A stretch of DNA of 9,092 nucleotides from Eubacteriales Family XIII. Incertae Sedis bacterium (GTDB lineage: Bacteria; Bacillota; Clostridia; Peptostreptococcales; Anaerovoracaceae), in contig JAISZM010000099.1 in assembly GCA_031269205.1 (NCBI GenBank), forward strand, positions 1 through 9,092. Direction: 5' to 3'. Position 1 is the stretch's first letter; each line of letters begins with the position of its first letter. The notes under the pieces are model-generated. The model ran no database searches. It was not told the origin of the DNA and saw only the letters and a list, made by a program, of their open reading frames with translations. Positions 1-4,770 of this stretch are shown in pieces. The position numbers and the translations under genes were made by a program.

Positions 1-2
1 TC

Positions 3-770
3 GGGATCAACCTACCGCACAATTTTCTGCGTCCTTATTTCGCAAAGACGATGCCTGAGTTTTGGCGAAGATGGCACGTCACGCTGAACAACTGGTGGAG
101 GGATTATATATTCTACCCCGTCGCGTTCTCAAACCTGTCGAAGAAAATAGGTCGGTATTACCGGGCGCGCGGCAAGAAGAATATGGCGAAGTACCTGCCC
201 GTATACTCGGCGACCATGGTGGTGAGGGTGGTAAACGCCCTGTGGCACGGCGCTAGCGTCAAGTACCTCGCAAACGGGTTTTATAACGGACTCGTCATCA
301 TCTTGGGTATGCAGCTTGAGCCCGCTTTCGGGCGCCTCGCAAAATTCTTTCATATCAATACGGAGTGTTTTCTCTGGCAGATATTCCGCATGGCGCGCAC
401 CTTCTTCCTCGTGACGGTGGCCCGGCTCATCACGGTAGCCCCGAGATTCCTCGTCGCCGTGTCGATGTTCATGAGCCTCGGCGACGTATTCAGACCCGAA
501 AGCGGCGCCAGCTACCGGATTCTGTACAACGGAGACCTCTTCGACCTGACCTTCAACTACGGCGTCTGGGGAGTGCTGTTCGCGTGCATAGCCGTATGGT
601 TCGTCGCGGACGTGCTCAACGAGAAAGGCATCGTGATCAGGCAGGCGCTTGAGAAGCGGAGTCTCGCCCTGCAGTGGATAGCCATATTGCTGCTCATAGG
701 AGCGGTGGCGATACTCGGCGTCTACGGGCCGCAGTATTCGAACACCGCTTTTATATATCAGCAGTTTTAA
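3..770 (+). CDS. MBOAT family membrane O-acyltransferase (AlgI/DltB-like), 5'-truncated
   Basis: The reading frame is open from the left edge, so the N-terminal part is missing; 255 codons plus the stop remain. The visible protein begins inside the family's signature region: an NF..PY segment, then FWRRWHVTL (His at visible residue 25) and WWRDYIFYP. The second family signature, LWHG, follows with His at visible residue 82, the usual catalytic histidine. Several hydrophobic membrane segments come after it, and the chain ends in FIYQQF, close to the FIYFQF tail common in DltB and AlgI proteins. MBOAT enzymes of this group move an acyl group across the membrane onto a glycan or teichoic acid. 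The next gene encodes an SGNH-type partner, as in AlgI/AlgJ and DltB/DltD pairs. The donor and acceptor cannot be read from the sequence. Family assignment is secure; the substrate is unknown. Confidence 0.93.
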   Translation, partial: GINLPHNFLRPYFAKTMPEFWRRWHVTLNNWWRDYIFYPVAFSNLSKKIGRYYRARGKKNMAKYLPVYSATMVVRVVNALWHGASVKYLANGFYNGLVIILGMQLEPAFGRLAKFFHINTECFLWQIFRMARTFFLVTVARLITVAPRFLVAVSMFMSLGDVFRPESGASYRILYNGDLFDLTFNYGVWGVLFACIAVWFVADVLNEKGIVIRQALEKRSLALQWIAILLLIGAVAILGVYGPQYSNTAFIYQQF

Positions 771-772
771 TT

Positions 773-790
773 GGCGTAACCGGTGTAACC
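773..790 (+). repeat. Tandem 9-bp direct repeat
   Basis: GGCGTAACC is followed immediately by GGTGTAACC, with one mismatch, just after the MBOAT stop codon. It may be an operator half-site pair or chance; nothing else supports a function. Confidence 0.35.
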
Positions 791-806
791 GATTTGATGC
801 GATTAA

Positions 807-812
807 TATAAT
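807..812 (+). promoter_or_regulatory. Possible -10 box upstream of the SGNH gene
   Basis: A perfect TATAAT lies 25 bases before the ATG at 838, inside the 67-bp gap after the MBOAT gene. No good -35 hexamer sits 16-18 bases upstream and there is no TG extension, so this is a weak internal promoter at best. Co-transcription with the MBOAT gene is the simpler view. Purine-rich stretches at about 814-824 and 829-835 are candidate ribosome binding sites. Confidence 0.3.
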
Positions 813-837
813 TGAAAGGGAGAGACCGAAAGAGGCC

Positions 838-2031
838 ATGGCGAGAAAAGAGATACTGATCCTGGAAGACATGATACCGGACGGCGGCGGACAGGTCGCG
901 GAATCGTCCGGGGAAACGCCCTGTCCGCAGCCCGCCGGCGGAAGACGCAGGACGCCAATCAGGATAGTCTGCTTCTGGGCGCTGGTTGCCGTGTTGATAG
1001 CGGCCATGAACGGAGTCATTGGCATCGGGGACGACGGGTATGACAACAGGGGCAGGATAGCCTCGTTCTATAGGCAGCCCGAAAACACGATTGACGTCGT
1101 CTTTATAGGCGGGAGTACCATGTATCGGGGCTGGTCGTCGATGGTCGCCTGGCGCGAATACGGCATAACGTCCTACTCCTACTCCACATCGGCCCAACCT
1201 ACGGCGGCCCACCGATTCATAATAGAGGATATCAAAAAGACCCAGAGTCCCAAGGTATTCGTGCTTGGTCTGCGTTCATACCGCAGCGACCCGGAACCCA
1301 CGGACAGCAACATCACCGGCGCCATAAGAAAAGTCACCGATAATATGCCCTTTTCCCTGAACAGGCTCCACGCCATAGATTATATGCTGGATTCAATCGG
1401 CATCGAGACGGACAATCACAATTTTGATTATTATTTCAGTTTTATGTTGTATCACAACCGCTGGACCGAGGGAAAAAAGGCACTCAACATCGGGCCTGAC
1501 CGATACAACAAGACACAGGGGACGCGCATCGGCAAGGAGATCTTCAGGGTATACGACTTCCCCGTCGAAAAATTATCGAAGCCCACAGCCAAGGCGGCGC
1601 CCCTGTCGGCAAACACAGAGAAGAACCTGAACGACCTGACGGATTACCTGAAGGACAGCGGCGATGAAGCAACCTTCCTGCTGCTGCCATACTTGGCGTC
1701 GGAACATGACAGGGAGCTGTTCAATACCGTCAAGTCCATACTCGACGAGAAAGGCTTTTCCTATATTGACCTCTTGGACAGCGCTGCGGAGATGGGCATA
1801 GACTACAAGACGGATTTTTATGACAAAACGCATCTGAACGTCTATGGCATGGACAAGAGCACACGATTCCTGTCGGAATACCTGATAAGGGAATATGGAC
1901 TCGAGGATCACCGGGGAGACCCGAAATACGCCGTCTGGGACGACGCGTATGACGAGTATGTGTCGCAGATGAAGGACTACATGGAAAAGGAAGACGCCGC
2001 GCCTCCTACTTCTTTTGAAGGCGTTCGATGA
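838..2031 (+). CDS. Membrane-anchored SGNH/DltD/AlgJ-like protein, partner of the MBOAT acyltransferase
   Basis: The 397-residue protein has a Gly/Pro-rich N-terminal stretch of about 40 residues, one hydrophobic segment at about 41-62, and a long domain likely outside the membrane. The order of motifs is that of an SGNH-type hydrolase or acyltransferase. VVFIGGSTMYRG carries the presumed nucleophile Ser93, in place of the GDS motif. TFLLLPY at about 279-285 looks like a core strand. DKTH gives Asp329 and His332, the C-terminal DxxH pair. DltD, AlgJ and AlgX proteins encoded beside an MBOAT gene share this layout and complete acyl transfer onto the extracytoplasmic glycan. The ATG at 838 is used because the membrane anchor follows it; an in-frame ATG at 871 is an alternative. 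The gene lies 67 bp after the MBOAT gene, and its last 26 bp overlap the carrier-protein gene on the other strand. The general family is clear; the exact reaction is not. Confidence 0.85.
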   Translation: MARKEILILEDMIPDGGGQVAESSGETPCPQPAGGRRRTPIRIVCFWALVAVLIAAMNGVIGIGDDGYDNRGRIASFYRQPENTIDVVFIGGSTMYRGWSSMVAWREYGITSYSYSTSAQPTAAHRFIIEDIKKTQSPKVFVLGLRSYRSDPEPTDSNITGAIRKVTDNMPFSLNRLHAIDYMLDSIGIETDNHNFDYYFSFMLYHNRWTEGKKALNIGPDRYNKTQGTRIGKEIFRVYDFPVEKLSKPTAKAAPLSANTEKNLNDLTDYLKDSGDEATFLLLPYLASEHDRELFNTVKSILDEKGFSYIDLLDSAAEMGIDYKTDFYDKTHLNVYGMDKSTRFLSEYLIREYGLEDHRGDPKYAVWDDAYDEYVSQMKDYMEKEDAAPPTSFEGVR

Positions 2032-2233
2032 GAGCCATGATCGATGCCGCCGAGTTGAAATTCTCCGGATTGATTTCGGCTATCGGGATGTTCACATTGA
2101 ATGACTCGTTGATTTCCGGAACTATCATCACGACATCGAACGAATCCAGCACACCGCCGTCCACCAGATCCTCCGCCGTCGCAAAGTCCACGTCCGGCTG
2201 TATATCGTTCAGTATTCTGAGCAGTTCTTCCAT
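2006..2233 (-). CDS. Acyl carrier protein, DltC-like
   Basis: The 75-residue acidic protein has the acyl carrier fold signature. GGVLDSFDVV contains Ser31, the expected attachment site for 4'-phosphopantetheine, and a following helix runs through VPEINESFNVNIP. The later PENFNSAASI segment resembles the NF.S....I region of D-alanyl carrier proteins more than fatty-acid ACPs. It is not CitD-like, so it is not a citrate lyase gamma subunit despite the CitE-like neighbour. I chose the ATG at 2233 because GGAGG ends five bases before it; a GTG two codons upstream overlaps that site. It follows the CitE-like gene on the same strand after a 90-bp gap and ends inside the SGNH gene. No adenylating enzyme, ketosynthase or phosphopantetheinyl transferase is visible, so its acyl cargo is unknown. 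Delivery to the neighbouring MBOAT is an inference. Confidence 0.88.
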   Translation of the reverse strand: MEELLRILNDIQPDVDFATAEDLVDGGVLDSFDVVMIVPEINESFNVNIPIAEINPENFNSAASIMALIERLQKK

Positions 2234-2238
2234 GGTCA

Positions 2239-2243
2239 CCTCC
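2239..2243 (-). promoter_or_regulatory. Ribosome binding site of the acyl carrier protein gene
   Basis: On the minus strand GGAGG lies five bases before the ATG at 2233. It overlaps the alternative GTG at 2239, which decides the start in favour of the ATG. Confidence 0.75.
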
Positions 2244-2298
2244 GCTTTCCGGCCGCGCCGAACCTTCCGGATCCAATCACCCGTTCCGCTTCCGGCCG
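2242..2298. repeat. Imperfect direct repeat in the leader of the carrier-protein gene
   Basis: CCGCTTTCCGGCCG (2242-2255) recurs as CCGCTTCCGGCCG (2286-2298), with one T missing. The inner copy on the minus strand runs into the GGAGG ribosome binding site. The 90-bp gap between the lyase and carrier-protein genes (2234-2323) holds little else that is recognisable. Confidence 0.4.
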
Positions 2299-2323
2299 TC
2301 CTTTCCGCATATATCTTATCACA

Positions 2324-3199
2324 TTATTGCTTCGCTATGCGCCGCGCGTAGTCCGATATGTGGCGGGCAAGCGACTCTATCGGCGCGTCCACCATGAGGC
2401 CGTCGTACAGCGCATATGACGCCCCGTTCCGCTCCGCCTCGTCTATCGCGGCGAGTACGCCCCCGGCGTAGGCGACAGCTTTTTCGGAGGGCGAAAAACA
2501 TTCGTTGACGATGTCTATATGCCTCGGGGTGATGACGAGCGAACCCGCGAAGCCCAGGGCGGCGGCTTCCTCCTTTTCCGCGCGCAGTCCGTCCATGTCC
2601 CTCACGGCGAAGTAAGGCGTGTCTATGGGCTGCACCCCCGCGCTGCGCGCCGCCACCGCAATCATCGCCCGCGGCAGCCGATGGAACAAGGAGCGGTCGT
2701 CCGATATGAGCTTCAGGTCGCTGCTGTAGTCGTAGCCCCCGAAGCACAGGGCGACGACGCGCGGCGAGCCCTGCGCGATGGCGGCGGCGTTCATCAGCGC
2801 GGACGTGTTCTCTATCAGGGGAATGAGTTTGTAACGAACCTCCTTCACGCCGTGCTCCGTCTCTATGAGCCCGAGCATCCTGTCCATGAACACGAGGTCG
2901 TCTGGCGACGTCACCTTCGGCGTGACGAAGCCGGCGATGTCCGGATGCATACCGGTCGCAAGATCGCTCGGCATATCCGGGCTGTCGGGCGCGTTCGTGC
3001 GTATGAACGCCGTCCGGCCCGAGACGCGACCGGCCGCCAGCGTCGCCTTAAGCAGCGCCCTCGCCTCCCGCTTGCCTCCCGCCGGCACGGCGTCCTCCAA
3101 ATCGAAGACGACGGCGTCCGCTGCGGATGAGAGCGCTTTTTCTATATATTCCGGATTGTTCGCGGGAGCGAACAGCATACTCCTGAGCAATAGTTCCAT
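2324..3199 (-). CDS. CitE/HpcH-family C-C lyase (CoA-ester or acyl lyase), paralog 1
   Basis: The 291-residue protein is a full-length member of the HpcH/HpaI aldolase and citrate lyase beta-subunit family, which fold as metal-dependent TIM barrels and cleave or form C-C bonds in malyl-CoA-like compounds. Family features in order are LLRSMLF (3-10), FDLEDAVP with Lys43 and AR (32-47), FIRTN with the substrate Arg67, PLIENTSA with metal ligand Glu130, FGGYDY with metal ligand Asp157, IDTPY (192-196), and DGLMVDAP with Asp271 near the C-terminus. In the family that last Asp is the catalytic acid, contributed to a neighbouring subunit's site in malyl-CoA lyases. Oddly, the usual Glu of GGEDY is Tyr156. 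It aligns without gaps to the second lyase at 3823-4725. There is no Shine-Dalgarno before the ATG, and a -10 box lies six bases upstream, so translation is probably leaderless. An internal Met at residue 8 would cut the first conserved strand. Substrate unknown. Confidence 0.88.
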   Translation of the reverse strand: MELLLRSMLFAPANNPEYIEKALSSAADAVVFDLEDAVPAGGKREARALLKATLAAGRVSGRTAFIRTNAPDSPDMPSDLATGMHPDIAGFVTPKVTSPDDLVFMDRMLGLIETEHGVKEVRYKLIPLIENTSALMNAAAIAQGSPRVVALCFGGYDYSSDLKLISDDRSLFHRLPRAMIAVAARSAGVQPIDTPYFAVRDMDGLRAEKEEAAALGFAGSLVITPRHIDIVNECFSPSEKAVAYAGGVLAAIDEAERNGASYALYDGLMVDAPIESLARHISDYARRIAKQ

Positions 3200-3205
3200 G
3201 CGAAG

Positions 3206-3234
3206 ATAGTATCACGGCCCGCCTCCAAAGGCAA
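3206..3234 (-). promoter_or_regulatory. Extended -10 promoter for the minus-strand lyase gene, probably leaderless
   Basis: Read on the minus strand, TTGCCT (3234-3229) is followed by a 17-base spacer ending in TGA, then TACTAT (3211-3206). Six bases separate the -10 box from the ATG at 3199, which puts the expected transcription start on or next to the A of the ATG. No ribosome binding site is present, in agreement with a leaderless message. Confidence 0.65.
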
Positions 3235-3235
3235 C

Positions 3236-3264
3236 TTGAAAAGTCGCGGGCGCTATGCGATAAT
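3236..3264 (+). promoter_or_regulatory. Sigma-70-type promoter for the maoC-lyase unit
   Basis: TTGAAA (3236-3241), a 17-base spacer ending in TGC, and GATAAT (3259-3264) make a near-consensus extended -10 promoter. The expected start is about 3271, giving roughly 60 bases before the MaoC-like gene. Its -35 box is one base from the -35 box of the opposing promoter. Confidence 0.7.
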
Positions 3265-3270
3265 TCCTTT

Positions 3271-3354
3271 ATGAGCGGCGTCTCGATACAGGCGGTGGCG
3301 CGGCAGGGAAAAAGCGATACAAGGAGTGATCGGTCACGGAAGCTAACACGATAG
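3271..3354 (+). CDS. Possible leaderless leader peptide upstream of the MaoC-like gene
   Basis: A 27-codon frame starts with an ATG exactly six bases after the GATAAT box, the same geometry as at the lyase and GT2 genes. It ends with TAG at 3352-3354, overlapping the first codons of the MaoC-like frame in a different frame. The peptide is Arg/Ser-rich and resembles nothing I know. It could couple or attenuate translation of the downstream gene, or be an accident of composition. The promoter geometry is the only evidence. Confidence 0.25.
   Translation: MSGVSIQAVARQGKSDTRSDRSRKLTR
3321..3326 (+). promoter_or_regulatory. Strong ribosome binding site that locates the MaoC start
   Basis: AAGGAG is the best Shine-Dalgarno in the interval. 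It sits six bases before codon GTC (3333) and nine before ACG (3336) of the MaoC frame, both good spacings. No ATG, GTG or TTG exists in frame between the stop at 3327 and the ATG at 3453. Confidence 0.6.
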
Positions 3355-3833
3355 GGCATTATCTCGAGGAATTCAGGGAGGGCGAGGTCATACGGCACGC
3401 CCCGTCCAAGACCGTATTCGAGAGCGACAACAATCTGTTCTCGCTGCTCACGATGAACCATCACCCGGTACACACGAACGCTGACTACGCGGCGGATGCC
3501 CGGCACGGCAGGATACTCGTGGTCGGCACGCTCGTGTTCAGCTTGGTCGTGGGTCTGACGGTGAACGACATCAGCGGCAAGGCGATAGCGAATCTGGACT
3601 ACGAGAAGATCGAGCACCTGCTCCCCGTCTTCATCGGGGACACGCTGTACGCGGAATCCGCGGTACTGTCGATCAGGAGATCGGAAAGCAAGCCGGACAG
3701 AGGCGTACTGTACGTGGAGACGCGCGGCATCAATCAGGACGGCGAGACCGTGATAAGGTTCAGGAGACACGTGCTGTTGCCGTCCGGAGCCGGCACGGCG
3801 CCGGCACCGAAAAGGAGCGAAGATGGCAGATAG
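3333..3833 (+). CDS. MaoC-like hot-dog hydratase/dehydratase, non-standard start codon
   Basis: The frame gives about 166 residues, the usual length of a single-domain MaoC-like dehydratase. These hydrate or dehydrate enoyl-CoA or hydroxyacyl-CoA thioesters. The visible order is GHYLEEFREGEVIRH (8-22), KTVFESD (27-32), the active-site stretch LLTMNHHPVHTNADYA with His47, then LVVGLTVND (71-79) and PVFIGDTLYAES (98-109), all typical. Asn43 sits where the classical motif has Asp. It most resembles the MaoC clade found next to CitE-type lyases, such as mesaconyl-, itaconyl- or methylmalyl-CoA hydratases. Homology requires translation to begin far upstream of the first ATG (3453, residue 41), but no standard start codon is present. 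I place the start at GTC 3333 from its ribosome binding site; ACG 3336 or a sequencing error are alternatives. The 3' end overlaps the next lyase gene by 11 bp, implying coupling. The family is firm; the start and substrate are not. Confidence 0.85.
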   Translation, partial: VTEANTIGHYLEEFREGEVIRHAPSKTVFESDNNLFSLLTMNHHPVHTNADYAADARHGRILVVGTLVFSLVVGLTVNDISGKAIANLDYEKIEHLLPVFIGDTLYAESAVLSIRRSESKPDRGVLYVETRGINQDGETVIRFRRHVLLPSGAGTAPAPKRSEDGR

Positions 3834-4725
3834 CGAAGCCGCGCGCTGGGATAAACGGTTGCTGCTCAGAAGTATGCTTTTTATCACGGCGCACAACGAA
3901 AAATTCATAAGCAAGGGCATAGCGTCCGGAGCCGACGCCCTCATCATGGACATGGAGGATTCCGTCCCCGAGGATTCGAAGGACGCCGCCCGCGAACTGA
4001 TGAAAAAATACCTCGGGGAAGGCGCGTTCTCCGGTCTGCAGGTATTCGTCAGGACGAACCCGCTCGACAGCAGGCATTTCCTGCGCGACATAGACGCATC
4101 CATCCACCGGGACATACTCGGGATCATGCCTCCGAAGATACAGTCCAGGGAGGATCTGATTTTCCTCGACAAGCTCCTGACGCAGAAGGAGAACGAATAC
4201 GGCATAGCGGCCGGGCATTTCAAACTTGCCCCGCTCGTGGAGACGACGAGCGCCGTGCTCAATCTCTCCGAGATCGTCAGAGGGCATGGAAGGATAGTCG
4301 CCATAGTGTTCGGAGGCGAGGACTACCTGAACGACCTCGAGGGTACTCATGGGAATCCGCCCATAGCCTTCAACGTCCCGAAGGCCCTCGTAGCGATGGC
4401 TGCGAGAAGTCTCGGCATCAGCCCCATCGACACGCCTTACCTCGACCCGCGCGATATCGAAGGCTTCGTGAGGGAGAAGTCCGAGGCCTATGAACTCGGC
4501 TTTGCGGGCTCTCTGCTCATCAATCCCAGGCAGATAGAACCGGCCAACGGCTGCTTCACCCCAAGCGGCGAAGACGTCAGGCAGTCGGGCGAGATCATCG
4601 CCGCGATAGCCGCCTCAAAGGCGGAGGGAGCGGGTTGCGTGATGCTCGACCGGAACATGGTGGGACCGCCCATGCAGAGAAGGGCCGAGCGCATCATGGG
4701 GTTCATGGATTTGCTGGGAGAATAG
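3823..4725 (+). CDS. CitE/HpcH-family C-C lyase, paralog 2
   Basis: The 300-residue protein is a second citrate-lyase-beta/malyl-CoA-lyase family member. It aligns to the first lyase without gaps after a 10-residue N-terminal extension. Features are LLRSMLF (13-20), MDMEDSVP with Lys53 and AR (42-57), FVRTN with Arg77, PLVETTSA with metal ligand Glu140, FGGEDY with Asp167, IDTPY (202-206), and INPRQIE. The GGED motif is intact here, but the C-terminal catalytic Asp is replaced: the segment reads MVGPP, with Gly281 where paralog 1 has Asp271. Alone it may be poorly active or catalyse a modified reaction; with paralog 1 it could form a mixed active site. AAAGGAG (3811-3817) lies five bases before its ATG, inside the MaoC gene, so translation is coupled. 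MaoC-plus-CitE pairs occur in itaconate, methylaspartate and ethylmalonyl-CoA pathways, but the setting here is a glycan locus. The substrate is unknown. Confidence 0.88.
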   Translation: MADSEAARWDKRLLLRSMLFITAHNEKFISKGIASGADALIMDMEDSVPEDSKDAARELMKKYLGEGAFSGLQVFVRTNPLDSRHFLRDIDASIHRDILGIMPPKIQSREDLIFLDKLLTQKENEYGIAAGHFKLAPLVETTSAVLNLSEIVRGHGRIVAIVFGGEDYLNDLEGTHGNPPIAFNVPKALVAMAARSLGISPIDTPYLDPRDIEGFVREKSEAYELGFAGSLLINPRQIEPANGCFTPSGEDVRQSGEIIAAIAASKAEGAGCVMLDRNMVGPPMQRRAERIMGFMDLLGE

Positions 4726-4736
4726 CGCGGAGCGTT

Positions 4737-4770
4737 GCGTCACGTCTATCTGACGCGCTGTCCGCGTCAG
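4737..4770. terminator. Nested hairpins between convergent genes, possible bidirectional terminator
   Basis: CTGACGCG (4750-4757) and CGCGTCAG (4763-4770) form a perfect 8-bp stem with a 5-base loop. GCGTCA at 4737-4742 can instead pair with TGACGC at 4751-4756. The site separates the lyase stop at 4725 from the GT2 stop at 4767, and the stem overlaps the GT2 stop codon. Neither side has a strong T-tract, so intrinsic termination would be moderate at best. Confidence 0.5.

Noticed and set aside
129..1046. Minus-strand 305-codon frame opposite the MBOAT and SGNH genes
   Set aside because: The product is low-complexity His/Glu/Arg-rich sequence without a family match, opposite well-supported coding regions.
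2315..2320. Possible -10 box (minus strand GATAAG with a TG extension) before the carrier-protein gene
   Set aside because: It matches only four of six consensus bases, has no -35 box, and overlaps the lyase stop region; co-transcription is simpler.
2006..3199. CitD-CitE citrate lyase operon
   Set aside because: The small protein has a DSFD phosphopantetheine site of the DltC type, not CitD, and no citF, citC, citX or citG genes are present.
3304..3330. Ribosomal -1 frameshift at GGGAAAA joining the small leader frame to MaoC
   Set aside because: The heptamer has the right form, but after the shift the frame meets TGA at 3327 before reaching the MaoC frame.
3453..3833. MaoC-like gene beginning at its first ATG
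   Set aside because: This would remove about 40 residues, including the conserved FREGEVIRH and TVFESD segments, and start within the active-site motif.
3048..4304. Long minus-strand open frame opposite the MaoC and second lyase genes
   Set aside because: It is antisense to two genes with clear family motifs, and its protein is Ser/Arg-rich with no recognisable domain. G+C-rich coding DNA often leaves the opposite strand open.
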